A stretch of DNA of 64,000 bases from Rhizobium sp. Root1334 (GCF_001426665.1 NZ_LMEY01000007.1:30477-94476); one strand, 5' to 3'. Shown: positions 27,915 through 37,391, counted from the stretch's first letter. Notes: generated by a model from the sequence alone, not told the origin. Numbers and translations: made by a program.

Positions 27915-29078
27915 ATGAATCAGATGGTTATCAGAGGTGTCAGCAGCCAGACATTCGTCGCTGCCAACATAAAGCGGACCGAAGAGTTTTATGGCAAGGT
28001 TTTGGGCCTGCCGGTCGTCAAGAGGACTGTGCACCACCACGACGCCCGACTGCCAACCGTCACCTTCGGCTTCCGGCAGTTCCAGGGCGAGCCGGCGCGC
28101 GGCGAATCCATAACGTACATCGAGTGGAACCCTGTCTTCTACATGATGCCCGATAGGGGTTTCATTGAAGCGGACAGCACGCGAGACGCTGTCGCCAATC
28201 CGCGCGTGGGCGACCCCAAGGGCCGCTGGGGCGCAGGCACCAACCACCATCTCGCACTTCATGTCCCCAACAGAGACGGACTGCTCAAGTGGAAGCGCAG
28301 GCTATCCGATCACGGCGTCCACGTAACGGGTCCCTACAACCGCCACTACTTCTTCGCCATTTATCTTCGTGACCCTGATGGAGCGATCATCGAGATCGCA
28401 ACGAGCGAGCCGGGCTTCGGTCATGACGAGACTGTGCTAGGGTCTGGCTTCCGGCCCCAGCCTAAGGAAAATCTTATCGGCGGGCGCGACGAGCTTCAGG
28501 TGGCCGCCGAAACTTGGCCGCAGCCGCTTCCAGAGGTTACGGCGGACTTCGCGCTTCGTGGCTTCCACCACATCACGTCGATCTCCAGCGACGCCGAGCG
28601 AACCGAGAACTTCTTCGTTCAGAAAGTGGGTCTTCGCCTAATTAAGAAGACCGACTACCTCGATGAGAAGGGTGGCACGCACTTCTATTACGCCTGCGAC
28701 GAAGATCTTTCTCCGGGGTCGGTGCTGACTTTCTTCGGCCTACCGGGGTACACGCCCGGTCGCCTCGGCACAGGTCTGTCGCATCATTTCTCGCTTGAAG
28801 TGGAAAATGAGGTCGCGCTCGGCGAGGAGCATTCCAGGTTCCGGAAACTCGGCATCGAGGTGTCAGCCATCCAGGACGCAATTTACTCCCGGCAGTTTCA
28901 TTTCCGGGATCCAGACGGTCACATCTGCGCCCTTTCCACGCCAAACAAGTTTACTATAGACGAGGACGCCGCCGTACTTGGCGCGAAACTGTGCCTCCCC
29001 GAACCCCTCGAAAAGGATCGGCGGACGATCGAGCAGCACATCGCTTACCGTCCAGCTCCCGTACCGATACCCCGCTAA
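27915..29078 (+). CDS. Ring-cleaving dioxygenase of the VOC superfamily (MhqO-like)
   Basis: 387 aa with two VOC (glyoxalase/extradiol dioxygenase) halves: one near residues 5-155 (TFVAANIKRTEEFYGKVLG, LHVPNRDGL, IYLRDPDGAIIEIAT), one near 215-355 (HHITSISSDAERTENFF, HFRDPDGHICALST). His and Glu at the usual iron-ligand positions are visible. Homologues (MhqO family) are hydroquinone-type ring-cleaving enzymes induced by quinones. It heads a plus-strand set with a maleylacetate reductase and an amidase, consistent with ring cleavage feeding the maleylacetate route. AAGGTGG precedes the ATG. Confidence 0.88.
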   Translation: MNQMVIRGVSSQTFVAANIKRTEEFYGKVLGLPVVKRTVHHHDARLPTVTFGFRQFQGEPARGESITYIEWNPVFYMMPDRGFIEADSTRDAVANPRVGDPKGRWGAGTNHHLALHVPNRDGLLKWKRRLSDHGVHVTGPYNRHYFFAIYLRDPDGAIIEIATSEPGFGHDETVLGSGFRPQPKENLIGGRDELQVAAETWPQPLPEVTADFALRGFHHITSISSDAERTENFFVQKVGLRLIKKTDYLDEKGGTHFYYACDEDLSPGSVLTFFGLPGYTPGRLGTGLSHHFSLEVENEVALGEEHSRFRKLGIEVSAIQDAIYSRQFHFRDPDGHICALSTPNKFTIDEDAAVLGAKLCLPEPLEKDRRTIEQHIAYRPAPVPIPR

Positions 29079-29093
29079 ATTCGGGGCGTTTTT
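29068..29093 (+). terminator. Weak terminator-like hairpin overlapping the dioxygenase stop
   Basis: A short CCCCG/CGGGG stem with a 7-nt loop contains the TAA and is followed by CGTTTTT. It may attenuate transcription into the reductase gene rather than end it. Confidence 0.4.
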
Positions 29094-29123
29094 GGATGAC
29101 AAACAGGAGAGCAATCAGCGCTT

Positions 29124-30242
29124 ATGGAAAAGCTCGATTTTTTACCCCAAGAAAAGGTCATCTGGGGCCGTCAAGTTCTATCCGATGCCATGGCGAGCCT
29201 CGCGCGCTATGGCATCGAGAAGCCCATCGTTTTTTCGGTTGGACCTTTAAACGACCTTAGACGTGCCTTTGTCGAACCGTATGTAAAAGATGCGGTGGGC
29301 GAGTTTCTCGACTTGCCGCCGCACGTCCCGGACTTTGCCGTCCGACTTGGCATGCAGGCGTGCGAAGAGTCCGGCGCTCGATCGATCATCGCCTTGGGAG
29401 GCGGCTCCGTTCTTGATGCGGCAAAAGCGGTTTCACATTTCCACCAGGTGAAGCACGGCAGCTTCCTTCCGATCGTCGCACTGCCGACCACCTTGTCTGG
29501 ATCGGAATTCTCCCATTACTTCGGAGTCACAGAGACTCTGTCGTCAGTGAAGTTCAAGCGAAGCTACGCCGTCAGGGAGATCGCACCGAAGCTAGTGGTG
29601 ATTGATCCTGAACTGATCAGGGGGACGCCGAGAGTTCTGTTGCTTTCTTCTGCGATCAAAGGAATTGACCACGCCGTCGAGGGCATGCGTCTGGTGGGTG
29701 CGGACCATCCACATGCCATTATGGCTGCGAGCGGCGTCCGACGCTTCCTCGACGTCTTGAACATGTGGCCTGCAGAGATTGTTACGGAGACGGCCCTTGA
29801 AGCAAATCTTGTCTCGCTCGACGACCTGCTGCAGCTACAGCTTGCCGCTTGGCAAAGCTATTTCTTTCCGGCGTCCGTCGTCTATGGGTTGAGCCACCGA
29901 ATAGGTCATATTCTAGGTGGCACCTTCGGGGTACCTCATAGCCTTACGTCCTGCATGACTCTCGGCCCCGTCATCAGTGCCTGTGCAGCGTTCTATGGTG
30001 AGAAGCTTCGCATATTCAACGACGCCGCCACGGGACGAGAGGCCGCAAACCTGCTTTCGGGCGACGTGCAAACGACAGTGAAACGGCTCGGGCTTCCCAG
30101 TCGTCTTCGGGAAGTTGAATTCGATCGAGGCAACCTCTCCAAGGTACGCGACTTGCTGATTGAAAACTATCCAAGGGAAGTCGCCGATCTCGGCGAGGAC
30201 ACAGAGCAGAAGCTTGCCTCGCTGCTTGAGGGGATTTGGTAG
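29124..30242 (+). CDS. Maleylacetate reductase (iron-containing alcohol dehydrogenase family)
   Basis: 372 aa. The nucleotide-binding motif is GGGSVLDAAKA; PTTLSGSE is typical of the family. Metal-binding residues lie in KGIDHAVE (Asp, His) and LSHRIGHILGGTFGVPHS (two His). Length and the GSEFSHYFG block fit maleylacetate reductase, which reduces maleylacetate to 3-oxoadipate with NAD(P)H at the end of hydroquinone/hydroxyquinol breakdown. It lies 45 bp after the ring-cleaving dioxygenase and abuts the amidase gene directly. Confidence 0.87.
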   Translation: MEKLDFLPQEKVIWGRQVLSDAMASLARYGIEKPIVFSVGPLNDLRRAFVEPYVKDAVGEFLDLPPHVPDFAVRLGMQACEESGARSIIALGGGSVLDAAKAVSHFHQVKHGSFLPIVALPTTLSGSEFSHYFGVTETLSSVKFKRSYAVREIAPKLVVIDPELIRGTPRVLLLSSAIKGIDHAVEGMRLVGADHPHAIMAASGVRRFLDVLNMWPAEIVTETALEANLVSLDDLLQLQLAAWQSYFFPASVVYGLSHRIGHILGGTFGVPHSLTSCMTLGPVISACAAFYGEKLRIFNDAATGREAANLLSGDVQTTVKRLGLPSRLREVEFDRGNLSKVRDLLIENYPREVADLGEDTEQKLASLLEGIW

Positions 30243-31622
30243 ATGGAGCTGTCGACGAAACCTCGTGATACAAGTTCGATCGCAACTCTTCTGTCCGACT
30301 ATTCAGCGGGGCGGCGTACCACCACGGACGCCGTCGCCGAAAGCCTGGCGTTGGCAAAGCACTGCCAGGCCAACATCAGGGCGTTCGCGGAAATCGACGA
30401 AGCTGGCGCGCTCGAGGCTGCATCGCGCTCGGATCAACGGTATCGGGAGAAAACCGCACGAACGCTAGAGGGCGTCCCTGTCGCTGTGAAGGATATGATC
30501 GACACCGGAGACATGCCTACACGCTACGGCTCTCCTGCATACGAGGGACATCAGCCAGACTCTGACGCAGTCGTGGTGCAAGCGCTTAGGGAAAATGGTG
30601 CCGTGGTCGTCGGCAAGACCACGACGCACGAGTTTGCTTGGGGCGTGACGACGTCGAGCGAGGCCTTAGGGGACACGCTGAATCCATACGACCACACTAA
30701 AATTCCTGGCGGATCGAGTGGCGGGATGGCGGCCGCGATTGCGTGCGGGGCAGTGCGGGGAGGCCTGGGGACGGACACAGGCGGTTCGGTGAGGATTCCC
30801 GCTGCGCTCTGTGGGGTCGTCGGCTTCAAGCCGACTTTTGGCTTCCTTTCCACCGACGGCGTGTTCCCACTCGCGTTCTCGCTGGATCATGTTGGTATCC
30901 TTGCCCGCTCGGTGGAGGACGTTCAAATAATCTCAAGGGCGTTCGGTATTGCTTGGCAAGGGAAGGCGATGCGATCCCGATATCGCATCGGGGTCACGAG
31001 TGGTCTGGGCGGCGTTCCCATGTCCGCCGATGTCGCCGACCTGTTTACGCTGGCATGCAGCCTACTGAGGCAGAGTTTCGACCTAACCGAATTGTCGATC
31101 GAAACAGTGTTTGACGGGGCTTTCAAGACATTCGCTGGCATCGTGTTGGTCGAAGGAGGAGTGGGACACTTCGGTCGTAACGACGTCGAGTTCATCCAGT
31201 CGAGGTATGGGCGCGAGACTGCGGCCCGCTTGAAGCTCGCGGAAAACGTAAGCCTTGGCGACTATGCAAAGTGGCAGCAGCGACGCAGGGAGTTTGCGCG
31301 TGACCTCGATTCTGTGATGCAGACGCTCGACTTCCTTGTACTTCCTACCTGCCCGTGCACGGCGCCGCTCATCGGTGAAGATTTGGTCGTGATCGGTTCC
31401 TGGAGCGGCACTGTCCGCGAGGCTTTAATGACCTACACGGCGCCCTTCAACCTCGCCGGTTTGCCGGCGATCTCGATCCCGATCGGACAATCTGCGACCG
31501 ACGGCATGCCGGTAGGCTTACAGATCGTCGCTGCGCGCGGACGCGACGCGCAGCTCCTCGAATTCGCGGGCGAGATTGAATCGTGGGTCCGACCGTTGGC
31601 CGGTCCTGAGCATCGTATGTAA
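30243..31622 (+). CDS. Amidase (amidase-signature family)
   Basis: 459 aa with the full amidase signature: Lys in VAVKDMIDT, cis-Ser in GGSSGGMAAA and the nucleophile Ser in LGTDTGGSVRIPAALCG. FKPT follows, and the C-terminal LPTCPCTAP and GLPAISIPIG blocks are present. Its ATG directly follows the reductase TAG, so the two are co-translated. It hydrolyses an amide in the cytoplasm; in this context it may process an aromatic or ring-cleavage amide, but that is inference. Confidence 0.92.
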   Translation: MELSTKPRDTSSIATLLSDYSAGRRTTTDAVAESLALAKHCQANIRAFAEIDEAGALEAASRSDQRYREKTARTLEGVPVAVKDMIDTGDMPTRYGSPAYEGHQPDSDAVVVQALRENGAVVVGKTTTHEFAWGVTTSSEALGDTLNPYDHTKIPGGSSGGMAAAIACGAVRGGLGTDTGGSVRIPAALCGVVGFKPTFGFLSTDGVFPLAFSLDHVGILARSVEDVQIISRAFGIAWQGKAMRSRYRIGVTSGLGGVPMSADVADLFTLACSLLRQSFDLTELSIETVFDGAFKTFAGIVLVEGGVGHFGRNDVEFIQSRYGRETAARLKLAENVSLGDYAKWQQRRREFARDLDSVMQTLDFLVLPTCPCTAPLIGEDLVVIGSWSGTVREALMTYTAPFNLAGLPAISIPIGQSATDGMPVGLQIVAARGRDAQLLEFAGEIESWVRPLAGPEHRM

Positions 31623-31636
31623 AAGGGAGGAAAAGC

Positions 31637-32065
31637 ATGTCGGTACAGGCGATATTGAAGGAGAAAGGATACAGCGTCGTCACCGCGCCGCGCGAGGCGT
31701 CCGTGCAGGAGGTGTGCCATCTACTTCATGAGAATCGTATCGGCGCTGTGGTGGTCGTCGACGCCGAAAACAGGATCGAGGGCATTTTCACCGAACGTGA
31801 CGTCGTGGCCGCTATTTCGAAGCGCGGCGTCCAATGCCTAGCCGAGCCGCTAGGCGAAGTGATGTGGCGGAATGTATTCTGTTGCACTCGCCACACAAGC
31901 ATCACCATCCTCATGGACATAATGAACATGCACAGGGCGCGTCATCTGCCTGTGGAACACAACGGGCGTCTTGCAGGGATCGTATCGATCGGCGACGCAG
32001 TCCGGCATCATATCAAAGCGATCGAATACGAGGCGGAATACATTCGCTCCTACATTACTGGTTGA
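31637..32065 (+). CDS. CBS-domain pair protein
   Basis: 142 aa with two CBS domains (VQEVCHLLHENRIGAVVVVD and ITILMDIMNMHRARHLPVEH) and the linker IFTERDVV. Stand-alone CBS pairs bind adenine nucleotides or NAD and modulate partner proteins. GGAGG precedes the start. It lies 14 bp after the amidase, so it is in the same transcript. Confidence 0.9.
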   Translation: MSVQAILKEKGYSVVTAPREASVQEVCHLLHENRIGAVVVVDAENRIEGIFTERDVVAAISKRGVQCLAEPLGEVMWRNVFCCTRHTSITILMDIMNMHRARHLPVEHNGRLAGIVSIGDAVRHHIKAIEYEAEYIRSYITG

Positions 32066-32163
32066 AATCGGTGGCTGCCAATTAAACCTTGTTTGGATAG
32101 TCAAACCGGTATGTCGGAGTTTAAGGTGCGAGTCGATTAGTCAAGTTGGCGAGGGGCCAGACG

Positions 32164-32805
32164 ATGCTTCGACTCTATGACAGCCGCTATTCCGGAAACT
32201 CGTGGAAGATCCGAATTCTGCTCAACCAGCTAAAAAGGCCATTCGAGCGATACACGCTCGACCTGGAGTCAGGCGAGACGAAGAGTGACGAGTTTTACGG
32301 CTTAAACCGGTTCAGCCGAATACCGGTCTTGCAGCTCGAGGACGGCCGTACGGTGGTCGAGTCAGCAGCTATATTGTTGTATCTGTCGGAGGGCACTCCC
32401 TATCTCTACGACGATCCCTACCTGCGTTCTCAAATAATCGGCTGGATGTTCTTCGAGCAGGGCGACCTTCAGCGTTTCATCGCGCTATCGCGGGTCTACC
32501 ATATTAGAGGAATGGCTGACAAAATGTCCCAGCAGATCGAGCGGCTTCACGCCGACGGCTATCTCGGCCTGGAGAAGTTGGAGCGATGGCTAGGCGCCCA
32601 CGAGTGGCTTGTTGGCGATAGATATACCGTAGCAGACCTCGCATTGTTTGCGTACGTCTCTCTGGCACATCAAGGCAAATACGAGATGGAGCGCTTCCCG
32701 GCCATCCTCAGGTGGCTGGATCGCGTGAAGGAGCAGCCGGGTTGGCTGGATATATTCGACCAGAGCCCGTACCAGAAGGGCAGCTCGCGCGCGTCGGCGA
32801 AATAA
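32164..32805 (+). CDS. Glutathione S-transferase
   Basis: 213 aa from the ATG at 32164 (GAGGGG upstream; the TTG-initiated longer frame is unlikely). The N-terminal thioredoxin-like domain has YSGNSWKIRILLNQL, IPVLQLEDGRTVVESAAILLYL (the cis-Pro and the glutathione-binding ES). The C-terminal all-alpha domain has the N-capping motif YTVADLALFAY. It conjugates or isomerises electrophiles with glutathione in the cytosol. It is probably part of the dioxygenase-reductase-amidase transcript; GST-type maleylpyruvate isomerases occur in such pathways, but the class is not certain. Confidence 0.9.
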   Translation: MLRLYDSRYSGNSWKIRILLNQLKRPFERYTLDLESGETKSDEFYGLNRFSRIPVLQLEDGRTVVESAAILLYLSEGTPYLYDDPYLRSQIIGWMFFEQGDLQRFIALSRVYHIRGMADKMSQQIERLHADGYLGLEKLERWLGAHEWLVGDRYTVADLALFAYVSLAHQGKYEMERFPAILRWLDRVKEQPGWLDIFDQSPYQKGSSRASAK

Positions 32806-32961
32806 AGCCTCGTGGTTTGGCATCCAACCTACCCAAAGGTTTTATATAGCTTGGTCGAGACATCGGTAAAATACTGTTCCGGAAGTTCGATTTCAATCTG
32901 TCAGCCGCCCGCGTCTGCGCTGCTTTGCCGTTCCGCGGGCACTCGCGCGCGTGAGTTATTT

Positions 32962-34074
32962 ATGCCTGTGCAAACGGTTCATCTTATAATTTTGATCAAT
33001 ATCCTAGGAGTGGCCGGGATCGTCGTCTGGCACCTTCAAGGAACGTCGCGACCTACTGCCCGGCTGATCGCACAGATCATCTTTTTCATTGCTATGACAG
33101 TCACCTTGGTATTCGCTCGGGTCATGCCGTTCCGCTTCGACACTCCACATCTTGATGGCAGCGGGTATTGGATGGTCTCCGCCAAGATCCTTTGGTGGAC
33201 TCATCTTTCCTGGGCGACCATCGGTCTCGTTAGAATATACATTGTGCTCGACGGCAGGCCGCGCGAAGCGCGGCTGATCCAGGATCTGCTGGTCGCCATC
33301 GTTTATCTGGGCGTCGTGCTCTCCGTAATGGCTTTCGTGTTCGGTGTTCCGATCGGCACGCTGCTCGCGACATCGGGCGTATTTGCCATCATTCTAGGTC
33401 TCGCTCTGCAAAACACTTTGGGCGATGTATTTTCGGGCGTGGCACTGACCCTTGGTCGACCGTACACCATTGGAAACTGGATTGTGCTCAGTGACGGCAC
33501 CGAGGGTAGGGTCGTCGCTAGCAATTGGCGCTCGACATACCTACTTACGAGCGCACATAACGTAGTCGTCCTCCCCAACAGCGTGTTGGCAAAACAGGGC
33601 CTCACCAACGTTAGCAAGCCGGATGAAAACCACCAGATAATGCTGGGCGTCCGCATCGTACCGACGCGCGAGCCTAATGAAGTGTTCAACGTCATGCTCG
33701 ACGCATTGAATAGCTGTCGTGAAATAGCCCACGAGCCCCCGCCGAGCGTTTCGCTCGTTGGCATCGACGCCGCAGCGATTGATGTTCAGTTGTGTTTCCG
33801 CGTATCAAGTCCCGCACAGCGCGGCGTTGCCCGGAACGAGGTGATCGACAGCGTCTACAGACACTGTGTGGCCACCGGTATCGAGCTCGCGAAGCCAGCG
33901 GGGAGCCATACTTTCCAAGCCTCATATGACCAAGTGCCTACAATGCAGGCTGCGACGGACGCCGGAGTGGCTCGTGCAAGGGGCATCATTGCAGTGCCAC
34001 CGCCGCCGGACGTAGCGCGAGAGCAGTTGCTTCAGTCAATCCGATCGACCTTCAGGGGGCGGGTGACTCGATGA
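32962..34074 (+). CDS. Mechanosensitive ion channel, MscS family
   Basis: About 370 aa if the ATG at 32962 is used; a GTG at 32812 would add 50 residues of unlikely composition. Four hydrophobic helices are seen, then the MscS pore and beta domain: FGVPIGTLLATSGVFAIILG, LALQNTLGDVFSGVAL, IGNWIVLSDGTEGRVVASN and VVLPNSVL. It is a tension-gated inner-membrane channel protecting from hypo-osmotic shock. Placement after the GST gene is on the same strand but may be separate. The C-terminal tail lacks recognised domains. Confidence 0.85.
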   Translation: MPVQTVHLIILINILGVAGIVVWHLQGTSRPTARLIAQIIFFIAMTVTLVFARVMPFRFDTPHLDGSGYWMVSAKILWWTHLSWATIGLVRIYIVLDGRPREARLIQDLLVAIVYLGVVLSVMAFVFGVPIGTLLATSGVFAIILGLALQNTLGDVFSGVALTLGRPYTIGNWIVLSDGTEGRVVASNWRSTYLLTSAHNVVVLPNSVLAKQGLTNVSKPDENHQIMLGVRIVPTREPNEVFNVMLDALNSCREIAHEPPPSVSLVGIDAAAIDVQLCFRVSSPAQRGVARNEVIDSVYRHCVATGIELAKPAGSHTFQASYDQVPTMQAATDAGVARARGIIAVPPPPDVAREQLLQSIRSTFRGRVTR

Positions 34075-34209
34075 CAGCGTCGCTCTTGGCCAAGTATGGA
34101 TGGCGTCATCGTTCGCGGGAATTGGACCATGCGTACAAGACTGCGAACTTCTCAAATATCGACGAGCGTTTAGTCTTCTCTCAGCTCAATAAAAGAAAGG
34201 GGAGCTGTC

Positions 34210-34923
34210 ATGCACGCCAATGTAAAGTGGGACGAATCCAACTTAGTACGATCAGCCGTCGTCGATCAGGTCATGGTCGAAAGGCGAGCTAAACGAGGAT
34301 TTCTCAAGACGCCTGTGTCGCTCGATACCGTGAAAGACATTCTGAACGCCGCGCGTTTCGCTCCAAGTTCAACCAACACCCAGCCTTGGAAATGCTACGT
34401 TCTCACCGGCGACACCCGCGACCGCATCACCTCCAAGGCGGTCGATATATTCCGAGCGGGGCCGGAGAAGCTAACTCCCGAGTATCCCTTCTTTCCTCAG
34501 CCTTTGCACGATCCTTTTTCCGGCCGCTTCAACGTATTCCGAGGTCAGCTTGGTGACGCGGTTGGCGTACCTCGCAGCGACAAGTACGGACGAATGAAAG
34601 ACGTCGAGCGGCAGTTTCGCTTCTTCGAGGCGCCGGTCGGCCTGATTTTCACGATGGACCGAAAGCTCGAATGGGCGAGCTTCATCTGCTACGGATGTTT
34701 CCTGCAAAACATCATGCTTGCCGCGAAGGCGCGGGGGCTGGACACATGCGCGCAGCAGATCTGGTCGCTCCAACATCAAATGCTGCGAGAAGAGTTTAAG
34801 TTTTCACAATCGGACATGGTGGTTGCCGGACTTTCCCTGGGTTGGGCGGATAACAACCTGGCCGAGAACAACATGGCAAACCATAAGCTTTCACTCGAAG
34901 AGTTTGTCACCTTTTCGGATTAA
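34210..34923 (+). CDS. Nitroreductase-family flavoprotein
   Basis: 237 aa. It has the family's N-terminal FMN motif (ERRAKRGFL) with RFAPSSTNTQPWKCYVLTG, then ICYGCFLQNIMLAAKARGLDT and VVAGLSLGWAD. A GGGGAG ribosome site and a terminator bracket the gene. It reduces nitroaromatics or quinones with NAD(P)H using FMN in the cytoplasm, in line with the neighbouring quinone/aromatic genes. It is followed by, and may be regulated by, the LysR gene at 35045. Confidence 0.9.
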   Translation: MHANVKWDESNLVRSAVVDQVMVERRAKRGFLKTPVSLDTVKDILNAARFAPSSTNTQPWKCYVLTGDTRDRITSKAVDIFRAGPEKLTPEYPFFPQPLHDPFSGRFNVFRGQLGDAVGVPRSDKYGRMKDVERQFRFFEAPVGLIFTMDRKLEWASFICYGCFLQNIMLAAKARGLDTCAQQIWSLQHQMLREEFKFSQSDMVVAGLSLGWADNNLAENNMANHKLSLEEFVTFSD

Positions 34924-34982
34924 GCGTCCGGGGATGCGTTTCGGATCTTGACGTTTTATCTGCAAGGGCGTCGATTAACAGG

Positions 34983-35016
34983 GCCATCGCGGTGTCTCGC
35001 GATGGCTTTCGCGCGG
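34983..35016 (+). terminator. Terminator-like hairpin after the nitroreductase gene
   Basis: A perfect 9-bp stem (GCCATCGCG/CGCGATGGC) with a 6-nt loop is followed by TTTCGCGCGGTTTT. Confidence 0.6.
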
Positions 35017-35044
35017 TTTTGTCGGGCGCGCTCGAAGACGGCAG

Positions 35045-35971
35045 GTGTCGATGCTTGAACTCAAAGACGTTTACTTCTTCGTCCAGGTCGTTGATCGCGG
35101 CGGCTTCACGTCTGCCGGAAGAAGTCTGCGGGTGCCGAAATCGACGCTTAGTCACCGAGTTCGCGAACTAGAGTCGATGCTTGGCGTTCGGCTAATAAAT
35201 CGTACCTCGCGGCAGTTCGGCACGACTGATGTGGGGGCGGAATTCTACCATTATGCTCTGCAGATTCTTCAAAGTGCTGATATCGCCGAAGAATTCGTCC
35301 GCCAGAGATTGAATGAGCCAAGCGGGACGGTCAGGGTAACGACTGCGGTTGAGATAGCTCAATTTGCACTAAAGGATCTAATTCCAGTTTTCCTGAACAG
35401 ATATCCAAAGGTAAGAATCGTCGAGATCGCGACGGACAGACTTGTCGACATGGTCGCTGAAGGATTCGATTTGGCCCTTAGAGGACATGTCGCTTCCTTG
35501 CAAAACTCTACGCTGGTGCACCGCGGAATCGCAAGCGTTCCATGGTATCTGTTTGCCAGTCCGACCTACTTGAATCAGGCCGGCGACATAACTGATCCGC
35601 GAGCCCTCTCGTCCCATTCAACGCTAGCTATGGATCGACATGGTGCCGAAATGTGGGGTCTGAAAGGGCCGTCAGGGCATGAGTTGGACGTGCCGATTGA
35701 GCCACGGTTTCTGAGCAACAATATGATTGCCCTCAAGGAGGCTGCTTGCGCTGATCTGGGCGTAGCCGCACTTCCTGGATATATGTGTCGCCAAGAGATC
35801 GAAGACGGAAGACTTCGTCAGATATTGCCTGGCTGGATGGCTGCCGACGCTCGTATGAGCGCGCTCATGCCTTACAGGAATGGGCTTCTGCCAGCAGTTC
35901 GTGCGCTGGTCGATTTCCTGGCAATGGAAGTGCCCAAGGTCACGGCGTTCACTCCCCGTGCGCACGACTGA
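35045..35971 (+). CDS. LysR-family transcriptional regulator
   Basis: 308 aa from GTG, or 306 aa from the ATG at 35051. The N-terminal HTH (VVDRGGFTSAGRSLRVPKST, LSHRVRELESMLGVRLINRT) is followed by a periplasmic-binding-protein-like effector domain. It belongs to the CrgA/AaeR-like group by its RTSR and FNRH-like spacing. It lies downstream of the nitroreductase on the same strand. The likely targets (nitroreductase or the AhpD-like gene) and effector are unproven. Confidence 0.9.
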   Translation: MSMLELKDVYFFVQVVDRGGFTSAGRSLRVPKSTLSHRVRELESMLGVRLINRTSRQFGTTDVGAEFYHYALQILQSADIAEEFVRQRLNEPSGTVRVTTAVEIAQFALKDLIPVFLNRYPKVRIVEIATDRLVDMVAEGFDLALRGHVASLQNSTLVHRGIASVPWYLFASPTYLNQAGDITDPRALSSHSTLAMDRHGAEMWGLKGPSGHELDVPIEPRFLSNNMIALKEAACADLGVAALPGYMCRQEIEDGRLRQILPGWMAADARMSALMPYRNGLLPAVRALVDFLAMEVPKVTAFTPRAHD

Positions 35972-36122
35972 TAGATTTTGCGGCCCATGCCGCTATGCAA
36001 AAAACTTGCGTCTGCACAAGCTAAACCTCAGTTGGCTATCTGGGGCATCTGAGACCAAATAGACTCATTCGACACGTATCCCCTTTTCCGGTTCGGGCCG
36101 GATCGCACCGAGATTGATTGCT

Positions 36123-36380
36123 ATGAAACTTCGTAGTCAGGTCGAGCAAGGCTTGCTTTGCTGCTTGTTGATGACGACGTTGGAAAGAAACGAAATACTT
36201 TCCACCAGCCTCGAGCGGGAGGCGCGCTCAATCACCCTGCTTGAGGTCGTGCGAGCGATAGAAGGCGACATCGAGACCTTTGCGGACAGCGGCCGAGCCG
36301 AAAAAATGGTCCCGGCCGGATCCATTGCCAGCGTGGCCTCGATCCTGGAACGGTCGTTCAAATCTGCCGACGCCGTTTGA
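36123..36380 (+). pseudogene. Rrf2-family regulator with internal deletion
   Basis: The frame starts like a known Rrf2 subfamily (MKLRSQVEQGLLCCLL, reminiscent of MKLSSQVEWALHC-type proteins). It then jumps straight to the post-HTH segment ITLLEVVRAIEGDIETF. The roughly 35-residue recognition-helix/wing segment normally between them is missing, without breaking the frame. The DNA-binding function is therefore probably lost. It lies upstream of a LysR gene and 1.3 kb from an AhpD-like gene, a common neighbour of this Rrf2 subfamily. An 86-aa product could still be made. Confidence 0.6.
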
Positions 36381-36497
36381 CAGGAAGTACTTGCGACAAA
36401 CAATCTCGAAAATCTGGCAAGGGAGCTTCAAATCTCCTCGGACAGGCTTCCGGCATTTGAAAGCAGCTCTCGGCGTCCGAACTGAGGATTTCGCACG

Positions 36498-37391
36498 ATG
36501 GAAAGTCTTCTGAATGAAACTGCCGGGATGCTTGCCTTCGTCCGGACGGTCGAAACAGGCACCTTCAGCGCTGCCGCCCGAACTCTAGGGGTCACGTCGT
36601 CGGCAGCGTCGAAAAGCGTCTCGCGACTAGAATCCATACTTCATGCCAAGCTTTTCCGGCGCTCGACACGGTTGCTTGCGATGACGGCCGAGGGTGAGGC
36701 CTTCTACGCGCGAGTGATGCCACTACTTCGCGAAATCGAAGCCAGCGCCGACGCCGTCCAATCTTATCGGGAGACATCTGGCCATCTAAAGGTCAGTCTG
36801 CCGGGCGAGCTCGGCCGAGTGATGCTCGGGCCGATCTTCAATGACTTCATGCCTAGATTTCCAGGCATCTCTCTGGAAATTGGGATGACGGACCGGCATG
36901 TCGATCTTGTGCGTGAAAACTACGACGCGGCATTCCGCGTCGGCAACTCGGATCGAAACGAACTCATGTGCCGAACGCTTGCGCATCTCGATATGGCGTT
37001 AGTCGCCTCGCCGTCGTTTCTTAGGGTAAATCCGGTCCCTGGTTCCATCGAACAGCTGTCGCAGCTTCAGTTTGCCAAATACTCGCTTGGAGGCAAAACA
37101 TATCCCGTGCGGTTTGCCAGCGGCCGCGAATTCTTTCCTTCTGGAAGGATCGAATTTGATACCGCGACCGCCATTCGGGAAGCTGCAAGAAGCGGGGCGG
37201 GCGTCGCCCATTTGCTGAAGCGCGTGGTTGAGGAAGACCTTCGCGAAGGCTCACTGGTAGAGTTACTTCCCAACATCCGATTGCAGACCGTTCCGTTTCA
37301 GGCGCTGCACGCCTCTGGATCCATGCCTAGTCACCGCCTCCAGATTTTCACCGAATTCATCGCCCAGGTAATGGTGGGCGCCCCTCAATAG
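36498..37391 (+). CDS. LysR-family transcriptional regulator
   Basis: 297 aa. The HTH comprises FVRTVETGTFSAAARTLGVT and SSAASKSVSRLESILHAKLF, then RRSTRLLAMTAEGEAFY, followed by an effector domain with DRHVDLVRENYDAAFRVG. GAGG is ten bases before the ATG. It is followed on the same strand by the AhpD-like gene, its most likely target. The effector is unknown. Confidence 0.92.
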   Translation: MESLLNETAGMLAFVRTVETGTFSAAARTLGVTSSAASKSVSRLESILHAKLFRRSTRLLAMTAEGEAFYARVMPLLREIEASADAVQSYRETSGHLKVSLPGELGRVMLGPIFNDFMPRFPGISLEIGMTDRHVDLVRENYDAAFRVGNSDRNELMCRTLAHLDMALVASPSFLRVNPVPGSIEQLSQLQFAKYSLGGKTYPVRFASGREFFPSGRIEFDTATAIREAARSGAGVAHLLKRVVEEDLREGSLVELLPNIRLQTVPFQALHASGSMPSHRLQIFTEFIAQVMVGAPQ

